Shown: positions 50,906 through 61,280, counted from the first letter of the stretch. The stretch: DNA of 64,000 nt from Sphingomonas sp. (GCF_017744835.1 NZ_JAGIAM010000001.1:186001-250000); one strand, 5' to 3'. Numbers and translations: made by a program. The notes: generated from the sequence alone by a model not told the origin.

Positions 50906-50986
50906 CGTCATCCCGCGAAGGCGGAGACCCAGAGCCACCAGCCACGTCGCCTGCGATTCCCGGCCCCCACCTGCGTGGGGGTGACG
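50906..50986. repeat. Degenerate copy of a GTCATCCCCGCGAAGGCGGGGACCCAG-type repeat
   Basis: CGTCATCCCGCGAAGGCGGAGACCCAG-like left arm and a weaker right arm (CCCCCACCTGCGTGGGGGTGACG) form an imperfect inverted repeat between trmL and hemF. Related to the perfect copy at 51920-52002. Confidence 0.7.
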
Positions 50987-51052
50987 AGAGGGAGGCGCAC
51001 GGACAATCTGTCCACTCGACAGGCTTCGCCGCCCGCGCCTACTAGGCCGGCC

Positions 51053-51910
51053 ATGCAAGAACTCGACGCCCAGCAGCACGCCGCCCGCACCTGGTTCGAG
51101 AGCCTCCGCGACGCGATCTGCGCCGAGTTCGAGGCGATCGAAGCCGAGGCGGGATCGGACGCGCGCTTCGAATATACGCCTTGGGACCGGATCGATCCGT
51201 CGGGCACGCCCGGCGGCGGCGGAGTGCGCGGCGTGATGAAGGGCCGCGTGTTCGAGAAGGTGGGCGTCAACGTCTCCACCGTCGGCGGCAGCCTGGAGGG
51301 CGATTTCGCCAAATCGATCCACGGCGCCGGCGAGGACCCGAGCTTTTTCGCCACGGGCATCAGCCTGGTCGCGCACATGGCCAATCCGCACGTCCCCGCC
51401 GTGCACATGAATACGCGCTTCCTGGTGACGACCAAGCGCTGGTTCGGCGGCGGCGCGGACCTCAATCCGCCGATCCCCTATGCGGAGGACACCGCCGAAT
51501 TCCATGCGGTGCTCAAGGACGCGTGCGACAGGCACGACCCGGCGCACTATCCCCGCTTCAAGCAATGGGCGGACGATTATTTCTACATTCCCCACCGCAA
51601 GACGCACCGGGGCGTGGGCGGGGTCTTCTACGATCATCTCGAGGGCGGCCCCAACGACGAAAACTGGGACGCCAACTTCGCCTTCACCCAGGACGTGGGC
51701 CGCGCCTTCCTGGAAATCTTCCCGCGGATCGTTCGCCGGCGGATGGGGATGGCGTTCAGCGAGGCCGACAAGGCGCGCCAGCTCGAATGGCGCGGGCGCT
51801 ATGCCGAGTTCAACCTGATCTATGACCGTGGGACGCTGTTCGGGCTCAAGACCGGCGGGAACATCGACGCGATCCTGATGAGCCTGCCGCCCGTGGCGAC
51901 ATGGGGGTGA
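51053..51910 (+). CDS. hemF: Oxygen-dependent coproporphyrinogen III oxidase
   Basis: A 285-aa HemF. GGVRGVMKGRVFEKVGVNVS, HMNTRFLVTTKRWFGGGADLNPPIPY, HRKTHRGVGGVFYDHLEGG and RRRMGMAFSEADKARQLEWRGRYAEFNLIYDRGT-like regions are hallmark motifs. It decarboxylates coproporphyrinogen III in aerobic heme synthesis. Flanked on both sides by members of one intergenic repeat family. Length fits. Confidence 0.96.
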   Translation: MQELDAQQHAARTWFESLRDAICAEFEAIEAEAGSDARFEYTPWDRIDPSGTPGGGGVRGVMKGRVFEKVGVNVSTVGGSLEGDFAKSIHGAGEDPSFFATGISLVAHMANPHVPAVHMNTRFLVTTKRWFGGGADLNPPIPYAEDTAEFHAVLKDACDRHDPAHYPRFKQWADDYFYIPHRKTHRGVGGVFYDHLEGGPNDENWDANFAFTQDVGRAFLEIFPRIVRRRMGMAFSEADKARQLEWRGRYAEFNLIYDRGTLFGLKTGGNIDAILMSLPPVATWG

Positions 51911-51919
51911 ACCCTACAT

Positions 51920-52002
51920 CGTCATCCCCGCGAAGGCGGGGACCCAGAGTCTCCGGGGACGTCGCTCGCGATTCCTGGGTCCCCGCCTTCGCGGGGATGA
52001 CG
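51920..52002. repeat. Perfect 28-bp inverted repeat
   Basis: Arms at 51920-51947 and 51975-52002 (starting CGTCATCCCCGCGAAGG and ending GCGGGGATGACG) match exactly over 28 bp, with a 27-nt centre. This GTCATCCCCGCGAAGG-type unit is a widespread intergenic element in high-GC proteobacteria. It lies between hemF and the GNAT gene. Confidence 0.85.
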
Positions 52003-52017
52003 GCCTGAGGTGACCAC

Positions 52018-52614
52018 ATGGCGCTGATCCCCGTCGCCAACGACCAGCTCGCGACCGTCGTCACGGCGCTGGAGATGCGCAGGAAGCCGCCGCTGCGGCC
52101 GGTGCCGCCCTCGCCGCTGCGCCTCGTCCACTGGCCGGCGCCGGCGAGCGACAAGTATCGCGCGCTGTTCCGCCGCGTCGGCGGGCCGTGGCTGTGGTTC
52201 TCGCGGCTGGTGATGGACGAGGAAGTGCTGCGCCGCACGCTTGATGACTCGCGGGTCGAAGTCTATGCCGCGGTCGACCGCACCGGTGTGGAGCTGGGCA
52301 TGATCGAGCTCGACTTCCGCGTCGAGGCGACGTGCGAGCTATCCTATTTCGGGCTCGTCCCCGAGCTCACCGGCAAGGGCAATGGCGGCTGGCTGATGGC
52401 GCAGGCGCTGGGCTTCGCCTGGCGCAAGGGCGTGGAGCGCGTCTGGGTGCATACCTGCACGCTCGATCATCCCGCCGCGCTGGGCTTCTACCGGCGCCAC
52501 GGCTTCGTGCCCTACAAGCGCACGGTGGAGACCTTCGCCGATCCGCGCGTCGCCGGGATATTGCCCGCCGACGCCGCGCCTCACGTGCCGCTGCTGGCGC
52601 CCGTCAGCCGGTAG
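52018..52614 (+). CDS. GNAT family N-acetyltransferase
   Basis: A 198-aa acetyltransferase. The acetyl-CoA motif V/A is in LSYFGLVPELTGKGNGGWLMAQAL, with motif B in VWVHTCTLDHPAALGFYRRHGF. The substrate is not known. It ends inside the 3' end of the convergent membrane-protein gene (34-bp overlap). Confidence 0.9.
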   Translation: MALIPVANDQLATVVTALEMRRKPPLRPVPPSPLRLVHWPAPASDKYRALFRRVGGPWLWFSRLVMDEEVLRRTLDDSRVEVYAAVDRTGVELGMIELDFRVEATCELSYFGLVPELTGKGNGGWLMAQALGFAWRKGVERVWVHTCTLDHPAALGFYRRHGFVPYKRTVETFADPRVAGILPADAAPHVPLLAPVSR

Positions 52615-53318
52615 AAGGCGACGCCGAGCACGGCGATCCATGTCCAGGCGAACGCGCCGATCGCCGCGGTGACGAGATAGCCGAGGATCATCCCCGCCTC
52701 GCCCCCGCCGAGCGCCATCCCCACGCCCGCGATCATCGCCGAAAGCACCACCGAGGCGAACAGCGCGGGCACCATCACGAACAGCGCCGTGGCGAGCATG
52801 ACGAGCCAGGTCACGCCGCGGCTGCGCCGCCAGCCTTCGGCAAAGGCGGCGATCGGCCCCTTTTCAGGCGCCGCGGCATAGGCCACGCCGGCGAGCCAGG
52901 TGCGCGCGAGCAGGAACAGCCCCGGCAGCACGAACAGCGACAGGCCGAAGCTGGAGGCGAAGCGCGCCGCGAAGCTGATCGCGAGATAGGGCAGGAACCG
53001 CCGCACGCTGGCCCCCAGCACCTGGCCGAGCGTGGCTCCGCGCCCCTGGAGGAACAGGTTGAGCACGGCGAAGGTGCCGAAATCGAGCACGATCCCGGCG
53101 AGCAGCACCGGCAGCAGATTGGCGGTCTGGAAGGCGATCATCGCCTCGCCGAGCTTCTCGGGCGCGATGTCCTTGCCGAAACCGCTGTGCGCGATCAGCA
53201 GCACCATGCCCAGCATCGGCAGGAAGAAGAAGACGCCCGCCAGGGGCAGGAGCAGATCGCGCTCGCTGCGCCAGAGCGCGGCCGCGTCGGCGAGGACGCG
53301 GGGCAGACCGGGCCTCAT
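52581..53318 (-). CDS. Polytopic membrane protein (245 aa)
   Basis: A 245-aa integral membrane protein with about five to six helices (LLLPLAGVFFFLPMLGMVLL, LLPVLLAGIVLDFGTFAVL, FGLSLFVLPGLFLLARTWLAG, VTWLVMLATALFVMVPALF, ILGYLVTAAIGAFAWTWIAVLG). No family firmly recognised. The start MRPGLP at 53318 overlaps the stop of the upstream membrane gene by ATGA, so the two are translated together. The 3' end overlaps the GNAT gene by 34 bp. Confidence 0.8.
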   Translation of the reverse strand: MRPGLPRVLADAAALWRSERDLLLPLAGVFFFLPMLGMVLLIAHSGFGKDIAPEKLGEAMIAFQTANLLPVLLAGIVLDFGTFAVLNLFLQGRGATLGQVLGASVRRFLPYLAISFAARFASSFGLSLFVLPGLFLLARTWLAGVAYAAAPEKGPIAAFAEGWRRSRGVTWLVMLATALFVMVPALFASVVLSAMIAGVGMALGGGEAGMILGYLVTAAIGAFAWTWIAVLGVAFYRLTGASSGT

Positions 53319-54142
53319 GCCGGAACGGAGGCGCTGCGCAGCCCCGCCTCGCCGGTCAGCGCAAGGTAGAGCTTGGCCGCGAAGGCCGGCATCAGCACCG
53401 AGAATGCGGCCTGCACTGCGCCTTCCACGATCGACGTGAGCACGCCCGCGAGCGACACGCCCTCCCCCTCGCCCCCTGCGACCAGCGCAAAGATGCTGCC
53501 GAACACCGTCTTCGCTGCGACCGCCGCCACGAAATAAATCACAACGAAGAGGATCAGCACGCCCAGAATGCGCAGTCCGGCGCCGCGGGTGAGCCGCCAC
53601 GACCGCGCAATCGCGCCGAACATGCGGTTTTCGCCGACGATCACCGGAGTCATCACGATCATCCGCGCGCCGATCCAGATCAGCACGCCGAGCAGCACCA
53701 GCCCGTAGATCCCGATCGCCATCAGCGTCGAGGGCGCGAGGTCGATCGTCTCGACCTGCTGCACCGCAGTGAAGTCATAGCCCGCCGCCGCCATGACGCC
53801 CAGGATCGGCGCCGAGAGCAATATCACCGCCACGAGCATCGCGATCGCCACCAGGATCGTCGCGGGCAACCGCCGGAGCGCAGTGCGCCACGCGCTGCCT
53901 TGCAGGCCGAGCGCCATCGCCGTGATCACCAGCGATCCCCAGACCGCGAGCACCGCGAAGGCGAGCTGGAGCAGGGCGAGCAGCAGCCCGAGCCCGGGGC
54001 CCGCGCCGAGCCGCGCGGCTTCGAAATTGCCCTCGATCGATGCGGGAACGAAAAAGGCGAGGAGCGCGATCGGCAGGATGGCGCCGACATTGTCGCTCAG
54101 GAACTCGGCTGTCCGGTCCCAGACGTTCCCCATCTTGACCAT
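53315..54142 (-). CDS. Polytopic membrane protein (275 aa)
   Basis: A 275-aa membrane protein with about six helices (AILPIALLAFFVPASI, LLLALLQLAFAVLAVWGSLVI, ATILVAIAMLVAVILLSAP, TLMAIGIYGLVLLGVLIWIGA, LRILGVLILFVVIYFVAAV). It may belong to the glycerophosphodiester-phosphodiesterase-membrane/DUF class, but I cannot confirm. Strong GGGGGAAG ribosome site. Coupled to the next membrane gene; likely a pair forming one complex. Confidence 0.8.
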   Translation of the reverse strand: MVKMGNVWDRTAEFLSDNVGAILPIALLAFFVPASIEGNFEAARLGAGPGLGLLLALLQLAFAVLAVWGSLVITAMALGLQGSAWRTALRRLPATILVAIAMLVAVILLSAPILGVMAAAGYDFTAVQQVETIDLAPSTLMAIGIYGLVLLGVLIWIGARMIVMTPVIVGENRMFGAIARSWRLTRGAGLRILGVLILFVVIYFVAAVAAKTVFGSIFALVAGGEGEGVSLAGVLTSIVEGAVQAAFSVLMPAFAAKLYLALTGEAGLRSASVPA

Positions 54143-54260
54143 GCGACTTCCCCCTTCAGATGCGGCGTGATTAGCGCCCGCGGCCCGTATTGCCAATGGG
54201 ATGCGGGGCGACGTGCAGCCCATGCTTGCGCAAAGCGGCACATGCGCGCAATCGGCAGCC

Positions 54261-54944
54261 ATGACTTCCACGCCAGCAAACCTGCCCCCGGGTCTCGAGT
54301 GGCGCGTCGAGTTGGGGCGCGTCGACTATGCCGAGGCGCTCGCCGCGATGGAGGCGCGCGCCGCCGCCGTGACGCGCGGCGAGGCCGAGGAGCTGGTCTG
54401 GCTGCTCGAGCACCCGCCGGTCTATACCGCGGGCACCAGCGCCACCGACGAAGGCGAGCTGCTCGACGCGCGCTTCCCCGTCCACCGCACCGGGCGCGGC
54501 GGGCGCTACACCTATCACGGCCCCGGCCAGCGCATCGGCTATCTGGTGATGGACCTGCGCGAGCGCCGCCGCGACGTGCGCAACTATGTCCATGCAGTCG
54601 AAGGCTGGGTGATCGCCGCGCTCGGCGAATGCGGCATCGAGGCGTTCCGCGCGCCCGGGCGCATCGGCATCTGGACGCTCGACCGCGGGCAGGAGGCCAA
54701 GATCGGCGCGATCGGCGTGCGCATCCGCCAATGGGTCACGCTGCACGGCTTCGCAGTCAACCTCTCCCCCGATCTGGGACATTTCGGCGGCATCGTGCCG
54801 TGCGGCATCGCGGAGTTCCCCGTCACCAGCGCCGCCGCGCTGGGCAAGCCGGTCACCCCAGAGGCATTCGATTCGGCGCTCGCTGCCACATTTTCGCCGT
54901 TTTTGGACGCTCTCTCCACTGGCGAGGGAAAAAACGACTCTTGA
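54261..54944 (+). CDS. lipB: Lipoyl(octanoyl) transferase
   Basis: A 227-aa LipB that moves octanoate from acyl-carrier protein to target enzymes. [47 protein letters not shown] (catalytic Lys) and GGIVPCGI (acyl-accepting Cys) are all present. The start ATG at 54261 is chosen by family length. Confidence 0.95.
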   Translation: MTSTPANLPPGLEWRVELGRVDYAEALAAMEARAAAVTRGEAEELVWLLEHPPVYTAGTSATDEGELLDARFPVHRTGRGGRYTYHGPGQRIGYLVMDLRERRRDVRNYVHAVEGWVIAALGECGIEAFRAPGRIGIWTLDRGQEAKIGAIGVRIRQWVTLHGFAVNLSPDLGHFGGIVPCGIAEFPVTSAAALGKPVTPEAFDSALAATFSPFLDALSTGEGKNDS

Positions 54945-55033
54945 GGGCCCAACCCAAACCGTCTAATGCCTACCCCGGTTTGGGTATTAACGGCGTGTTC
55001 GTCGTCCAAATCCACTATCTAGGGAGCAATTAC

Positions 55034-55288
55034 ATGCGTGCAGTCCTTTCGAAGATCGTTGCAGGTTCGATGATCGCCGGTGCGGCCCTCCTGGCCTCGG
55101 CGTGCACCAGCAACGAGTCGACCAACGTCACCAACGCGACCACCGAAGTCGTCCCGACCGAGAACGTCGGCGCCACCGACACGATGGTCACCAACATCGA
55201 CACGGCTGCTCCGCTCGACAACACCACCGTCGAGACCAACACCACGACCACCACCACGGTCGAGAACACCACCACCAACGCGATGTAA
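55034..55288 (+). CDS. Thr/Asn-rich lipoprotein (84 aa)
   Basis: An 84-aa protein with a lipoprotein signal (MIAGAALLASACTSN, lipobox LASAC). The mature part is almost entirely Thr, Asn, Val and Glu (for example TNVTNATTEVV, NTTVETNTTTTTTVENTTTN), with no large hydrophobic core, so it is probably unstructured on the cell envelope. A terminator follows. Function unknown; it looks like a small surface-adhesion or spacer protein. Confidence 0.75.
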   Translation: MRAVLSKIVAGSMIAGAALLASACTSNESTNVTNATTEVVPTENVGATDTMVTNIDTAAPLDNTTVETNTTTTTTVENTTTNAM

Positions 55289-55310
55289 TCATCGCGCGGA
55301 AGCGTGTTTG

Positions 55311-55345
55311 AAAGGGCCGTCCGGGCGACCGGGCGGCCCTTTTTC
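55311..55345 (+). terminator. Terminator after the Thr/Asn-rich lipoprotein
   Basis: AAAGGGCCG (55311-55319) pairs with CGGCCCTTT (55334-55342), followed by T residues. Confidence 0.85.
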
Positions 55346-55452
55346 GTTGGTTTCGCCCCGGAATATGCTGCGCGACGAAGCCATGCAGCAAAAAGGGCTT
55401 GGGCACGGACTCGAAAACCCTTAACCACGAGCCATTGGGTTGAGAGGACAGG

Positions 55453-56124
55453 ATGCTTGTTTCGCGTTTGACCGTCGTTCTGGCTGCCGCTGCCGGCTTG
55501 TTCGCCGCAGCGCCCGCATCGGCGCAATTCTTCCTCAAGCCGGTGAACCTCGCGGGGGCGCCGGTCACCGGCGCCGAGCCGGGAATGGTCGGCCCGGCAC
55601 TGCCGGGGGCGACGGGCACCGAGCTGCGCGCCGCGCTGGTGTGGAACCTGCGCGCGGCGCTCAACGTCGCCGCGCTCCAGTGCCAGTTCGAGCCGACGCT
55701 GCTCACGCTGCCGAACTACAATGCGATGCTGAAGGACCATGCAGTAGAACTGCGCGATTCCTATGGAACGCTCGAGAAATATTTTGTTCGAACGAACAAG
55801 AACAAGAAGGACGGCCAGACAGAACTCGACAAGTACGGCACGCGTGTCTACTCGAGTTTCTCGACCGTCTCGGCCCAGCTCTCTTTCTGCCAGACGGCTG
55901 CCTCAATCAGCCATGATGCGCTGTTCACGCGCCGTGGGCAGCTGGGCGACCTCGCCCAGGCGCGGATGGCCGAGCTTCGCGCCAGCCTCAAGCCCTGGGG
56001 GGAGCAGTTTCGCAGCACCTCGGGCTATACGCTCCCGCCCTTCGGCCGCCTCCCGGCGTTCGGCGACAAGCGCTGCTGGAAGAAGGACCGCTATCAGGAC
56101 AAGAAGTGCGGGGCAGTGATCTGA
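55453..56124 (+). CDS. Secreted hypothetical protein (223 aa)
   Basis: A 223-aa protein with a signal peptide (VVLAAAAGLFAAAPASAQ). The mature part is helical with cysteines at CQFEPTLLTLPNY, FCQTAAS and a basic C-terminus (CWKKDRYQDKKCG). This type occurs widely in sphingomonads without a known role. No domain recognised. It stands between a terminator and the convergent queE gene, and its stop is 7 nt from queE's stop. Confidence 0.72.
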   Translation: MLVSRLTVVLAAAAGLFAAAPASAQFFLKPVNLAGAPVTGAEPGMVGPALPGATGTELRAALVWNLRAALNVAALQCQFEPTLLTLPNYNAMLKDHAVELRDSYGTLEKYFVRTNKNKKDGQTELDKYGTRVYSSFSTVSAQLSFCQTAASISHDALFTRRGQLGDLAQARMAELRASLKPWGEQFRSTSGYTLPPFGRLPAFGDKRCWKKDRYQDKKCGAVI

Positions 56125-56131
56125 AGGATCG

Positions 56132-56764
56132 CTAGCGCAGACCCAGCAGCTTGTGGGTCTGCAGCGTGAGGCGCCATCTGGGGCGCGCCATCGCCAGCGC
56201 GATCGCCGCACGGGTGTTCGCCTGAGCCTCGGCGCTGTCCATCGGCTGGACGAGGAAATGGGCGAAGTCCCAGGCTTCGAGCGCCTCGGGGTCGATCCCG
56301 GCCTGCGGCCAGACCAGCTTCAATTCGTCGCCCGCGCGCTGGACGACTTCGCTCCCGGCCTTGGGGCTGATGCACACCCAGTCGATGCCGGGGTGGGCGG
56401 GCAGCGTGCCGTTGCTCTCGATCGCGATGCGGAAGCCGCGCGCGTGGAGCGCATCGACCAGCGCGTCGTCGACCTGCAGCATCGGCTCGCCACCGGTGAG
56501 CACGACGAAGCGCGCCTCGGTGCCCTCGCCCCAATGGCCCTCGACGGCGTCGACCAGCGCCGCAGCATCGGCGAACTTGCCGCCGCCCAAGCCATCGGTG
56601 CCGACGAAATCGGTGTCGCAGAAGCGGCATACCGCCGCCGCGCGGTCCTGCTCGCGGCCCGACCAGAGGTTGCACCCGGCGAAGCGCACGAACACCGCGC
56701 GCGCGCCGGCATTCACGCCCTCGCCCTGGAGCGTCAGGAACATCTCCTTGACGGCGTAGCTCAT
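56132..56764 (-). CDS. queE: 7-carboxy-7-deazaguanine synthase
   Basis: A 210-aa radical-SAM enzyme. The cluster cysteines have the unusual long spacing in AGCNLWSGREQDRAAAVCRFC, typical of proteobacterial QueE, and ESNGT and LVWPQAG follow. It converts 6-carboxy-tetrahydropterin to CDG in queuosine synthesis. The ATG overlaps the queC stop (56761-56764), so the two are coupled. Confidence 0.93.
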   Translation of the reverse strand: MSYAVKEMFLTLQGEGVNAGARAVFVRFAGCNLWSGREQDRAAAVCRFCDTDFVGTDGLGGGKFADAAALVDAVEGHWGEGTEARFVVLTGGEPMLQVDDALVDALHARGFRIAIESNGTLPAHPGIDWVCISPKAGSEVVQRAGDELKLVWPQAGIDPEALEAWDFAHFLVQPMDSAEAQANTRAAIALAMARPRWRLTLQTHKLLGLR

Positions 56765-57447
56765 GGCCGCACGGCGTAGCGGGTGGGATCGGGGAGGCCG
56801 GCCTCCTCGAAGCCCTTGGCGCGCAGCCGGCAGCTGTCGCACAGCCCGCAGTGGAGCCCGCCGGGCGCGGGATCGTAGCACGACCAGCTCATCCCCGCGT
56901 CGAGCCCGAGCCGCGCCGCCTCGCGCGCGATGTCGGCCTTAGTCATGTCCTGGAGCGGCGTGCGGATGCGGAAGGGCTCGCCCTGCACCCCCGCCCTGGT
57001 CGCGAGATCGGCGAGCTTCTCGAAGCCGTGGATGAACTCGGGGCGGCAATCGGGATAGCCCGAATAGTCGATCGCGTTGACGCCGATGTAGATGTCGCGC
57101 GCGCCCGCCGCCTCGGCCCAGCCGAGCGCGAGGCTGAGGAAGATGGTGTTGCGCGCGGGCACATAGGTGACGGGAATGTCGTCGGCGACCACGCCGTCCT
57201 TCGGCACGTCGATGTCGTCGGTCAGCGCAGAGCCGCCGAAGGCGCGCAGGTCGAGCGGAAGCACGACATGACGCTCGGCACCGAGCGCGGCGGCGATGCG
57301 GCGGGCGGCGGCGAGCTCGATCTGGTGGCGCTGGTTATAGTCGATCGAGAGCGCGAGCAGCCGGTGCCCGTCCTCGCGCGCACGCGCGGCGGACACCATG
57401 GAATCGAGCCCTCCCGAGACGAGGACGACGGCGAGGCTGTTGGTCAT
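56761..57447 (-). CDS. queC: 7-cyano-7-deazaguanine synthase
   Basis: A 228-aa N-type ATP pyrophosphatase. The P-loop SGGLDSM and the zinc-binding cysteines in SCYDPAPGGLHCGLCDSC are present. It makes preQ0 from CDG and ammonia; partner of queE just downstream. First gene of a two-gene operon; the upstream terminator is at 57486-57507. Confidence 0.96.
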   Translation of the reverse strand: MTNSLAVVLVSGGLDSMVSAARAREDGHRLLALSIDYNQRHQIELAAARRIAAALGAERHVVLPLDLRAFGGSALTDDIDVPKDGVVADDIPVTYVPARNTIFLSLALGWAEAAGARDIYIGVNAIDYSGYPDCRPEFIHGFEKLADLATRAGVQGEPFRIRTPLQDMTKADIAREAARLGLDAGMSWSCYDPAPGGLHCGLCDSCRLRAKGFEEAGLPDPTRYAVRP

Positions 57448-57485
57448 GGCAAAGGCCGCTAGCGCTTTTTCACGCGAATCAAAAT

Positions 57486-57507
57486 GGGCCGCCCCTTGGA
57501 GCGGCCC
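57486..57507 (-). terminator. Terminator between the DUF-like secreted gene and queC
   Basis: GGGCCGC and GCGGCCC pair with 8 nt in between (57486-57507). On the minus strand the stem is followed by ATTTTGATT. It ends the transcript of the gene at 57596-58000. Confidence 0.7.
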
Positions 57508-57595
57508 AGGTTTCTAGGGAAAACCATGCCAGAGAGGAAAGTGCCCGAAAAACGGGTCGGGCAGGTTCACTCTAGGGCAAAATGGTTAACGAACT

Positions 57596-58000
57596 CTAAC
57601 CGCAGGCGCCGATACGGCGTCCCTCGAGCTGCTCCGAGAAGGGCGAGCCGTCGGCGACGCCCGAGGTCTCGATGCTCACCAGCCGCGGCGTCTCGACCGA
57701 AAGCGTGGTCAGCCCGTGCCCGCGGCCCGGGCAGGTGTAGCGGACCGTCGCCGAGCTGGCGGCATTCTGCATCACGAAATGCTCGCACTGGGCAGTGCCG
57801 TGCATCGGCTGGATCAGCATCCAGCGCGCCGAGACGCAGATCTTGCGAACGCGCCCGTCGGCGCTCTTGAGCTGCCACTGGCCGAGCTCCACGCCGCCCA
57901 GCGCATTGGGCGCGGCATGGCGCTGCGCCACGGCTCCGCTCGCGAGGAACAGGAGCGAAGCAACGGCCGCCGCCGCACGCACGCTACGCCTGAACATCAT
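57596..58000 (-). CDS. Secreted hypothetical protein (about 134 aa), DUF3617-like
   Basis: A protein of about 134 aa with a signal peptide (AAAVASLLFLASGAVAQ). The mature domain, ELGQWQLKSADG ... CEHFVMQNAASSATVRYTCPG ... GRRIGACG, resembles secreted DUF3617-like proteins with four cysteines. Overlapping GTG (58003) and ATG (58000, 57997) starts follow a GGGGAG site; 58000 is used. Function unknown. Confidence 0.68.
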   Translation of the reverse strand: MMFRRSVRAAAAVASLLFLASGAVAQRHAAPNALGGVELGQWQLKSADGRVRKICVSARWMLIQPMHGTAQCEHFVMQNAASSATVRYTCPGRGHGLTTLSVETPRLVSIETSGVADGSPFSEQLEGRRIGACG

Positions 58001-58081
58001 CACAACTCCCCACCGCCGCGCGCCTGCGGCCCCAATCCACGCACGCGCGCGCAGCGGCGATATGGTCGAGCACCGCCGCCA

Positions 58082-59005
58082 TTACAACGGCGGTGAAACG
58101 ACATCCCCGAGGCCGACGGGGAATTTCTTCGAGCAAAAGGCGCAATCGACGGTGATCACGCCCGCCTCGTCCGCCATTTCGGCGCGCTCGGCTTCCGGGA
58201 ACTTGGCGAGCACCTGCAGGATATAGGCGGCATCGCAGCGGCAGCCGCGCGTCAGGTCCGAGCCGTTGAGGATGCGCACCTCCGGCTCTTCGTTGAACAG
58301 CCGCCAGACGAGGTTCTCGAGCGGGATGCCGGCATCGGCGAGCTCGTCCGCGCCCATCGTCGCCCCCAGCGCCTCGACATGGTGCCATTCGGGATGGTCG
58401 GTGCGCGCGTGCAGCCGCTCGCGGCCGACCTCGCCCTCGGGCAGGTGCTGGAGGAACAGGCCGCCGGCGACCAGCCGGCCATCGGCGTCGCGCCGCACGC
58501 CGAGGCGCACGAGGCTCGGGATCTGCTCGGACTGGAGGAAATAGGCCTCGGCCGCCCCCGCCAGCGTGGTGCCTTCCAAGGGCACGATGCCCTGGTAGCG
58601 TTCCCTGGTGAGCGTCTGGTCGAAGGTGATCGCCAGATAGCCCTGGTTGAAGAGCTTGCCGATCGACGGGTTCTTGCCAAGCTGCGCCAGGCGCGCCTCG
58701 TCGAACTTGACGTAGCCACGCAGCTCGCCGCCCCGATAGTCGCATACCATCAGGCTCACGATCCCATTCTGGGTCTGCGCCTGGAGCGTCATCTGGCCCT
58801 CGTCGTCCTTGAGCGTCGCGCCGAGCAGCGCAGTGAGCGTCAGCGCCTCGGCGAGCAGCTTCTCGATCACCGGCGGATAGGCGTGGGCCGAGAGAATCTC
58901 CTCGAGCACCGGCCCCAGCCGCGCGACGCGGCCGCGCGCATGGCGGCCGGGAATGGTGAAGCCGGTCACCCGATCGAGGTCGGTGGTGGGGGCGGTGGTA
59001 TTCAT
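58082..59005 (-). CDS. hslO: Redox-activated chaperone Hsp33
   Basis: A 307-aa Hsp33. The N-terminal beta domain contains VCDYRGGELRGYVKF and the C-terminal redox switch has GCRC and CAFC, four zinc Cys. On oxidation it loses zinc and binds unfolded proteins. Gene order hslO, argF, argD is usual in alphaproteobacteria. Start MNTTAPT at 59005. Confidence 0.94.
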   Translation of the reverse strand: MNTTAPTTDLDRVTGFTIPGRHARGRVARLGPVLEEILSAHAYPPVIEKLLAEALTLTALLGATLKDDEGQMTLQAQTQNGIVSLMVCDYRGGELRGYVKFDEARLAQLGKNPSIGKLFNQGYLAITFDQTLTRERYQGIVPLEGTTLAGAAEAYFLQSEQIPSLVRLGVRRDADGRLVAGGLFLQHLPEGEVGRERLHARTDHPEWHHVEALGATMGADELADAGIPLENLVWRLFNEEPEVRILNGSDLTRGCRCDAAYILQVLAKFPEAERAEMADEAGVITVDCAFCSKKFPVGLGDVVSPPL

Positions 59006-59111
59006 CGCAAGTCTCCGCCGTCCGCGCCGCGCAGCCGGAAGCCGGCGGTCCATTCGAACGGATTGTTGGGGTTCGAGGGCGGATGTAGGAACACCCGCGC
59101 CCCGAAACAAC

Positions 59112-60030
<919 letters not shown>

Positions 60031-60038
<8 letters not shown>

Positions 60039-61227
60039 CGCTCGGAATCCCGAAGGTCCGCGCACCTTCGCTGAGCCGCTCGATGCATTCGGCGATATGG
60101 TTCTCGTCAATCACCAGCGGCGGCAGCACGCGGAAGACGTTCTCGCCTGCTGCGACGGTGAGCAGCCCGTGATTGTCGCGCAGATGCGCTACGAAGTCGC
60201 GGCTCACCGCCGGCTCCTTCATCTTGATGCCGAGCATCAGCCCCTTGCCGCGAATCTCCTCGAACAGGTGATCATGGTTGGGGATCAGCTGCTCGAACGC
60301 CTGGCGCAGCCGCTCGCCCATGCGCGTGACATGCTCGAGGAAGCCGGGCTCGAGCATCACGTCGAGCACCGCCTGGCCCGCGGCCATCGCCAGCGGATTG
60401 CCGCCATAGGTCGAGCCGTGGGTGCCGATCACCATGCCCTTGGCCGCTTCCTCGGTCGCGAGGCACGCACCGAGCGGGAAGCCCGCGCCGATACCCTTGG
60501 CCACGGTCATGATGTCGGGCTCGATGCCGTAATGCTCGTACGCCCACATCTTGCCGGTACGGCCATAGCCGCACTGGATCTCGTCGAGGATCAGCAGCAG
60601 GCCGTGCTCGTCGCACGCCTTGCGCAGCCCCTGGATGAACTCGGGCGTGCCCGCGGTCATGCCGCCCTCGCCCTGCACCGTCTCGACCAGGAAGCCGGCG
60701 GTCTCGTCGTCGATCGCGGCGAGCGCGCCTTCGAGATCGTTGAACTTCACATAGTCGAAGCCCGGCAGCAGCGGCTCGAAGCCGTCGCGCATCTTGGGCT
60801 GGTCGGTGGCAGAGATCGCGCCGATCGAGCGCCCGTGAAAGGCGTTCTTGAAGGTGATCAGCTTGTGGCGCTGCGGGTTGCCGTTGACGTAATGGTAGCG
60901 GCGCGCGGTCTTGATCGCGCATTCGATCGCCTCGACGCCCGAATTGGTGAAGAATACCGTGTCGGCGAAGCTCACGTCGATGATCCGCTGCGCCAGCGCC
61001 TCGCCCTGCGGCGAGCCGTAGAGGTTCGACACGTGCATCAGCGTCGCGACCTGCTCCTGCAGCGTCTTGGTGAGGTGCGGATGGCCATGGCCCAGCGCGT
61101 TGACCGCGATGCCAGCGGCGAAATCCAGATAGCGCTCGCCGCGTTCGCCGATGAGGTAGCAGCCCTCGCCTCGCACCGGCCGCACACCGCACCGCGGATA
61201 GACGGGCATGAGCGGGGTGATGGCCAT
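60031..61227 (-). CDS. argD: Acetylornithine/succinyl-diaminopimelate aminotransferase
   Basis: A 398-aa class-III PLP aminotransferase. The PLP lysine region reads [17 protein letters not shown], and [17 protein letters not shown] and [13 protein letters not shown] are typical. It gives N-acetylornithine for arginine synthesis and can also act in lysine synthesis. AGGAGG lies 10 nt upstream of the ATG at 61227. Confidence 0.95.
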
Positions 61228-61280
61228 GGCGATTGTACCTCCTGAACGAAAAAGCTGGTTGAAGCTCCAGAAACGCAAAA

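Noticed and set aside
50906..52002. Transposon ends around hemF
   Set aside because: The repeats are short and no transposase is present, so no active element can be claimed.
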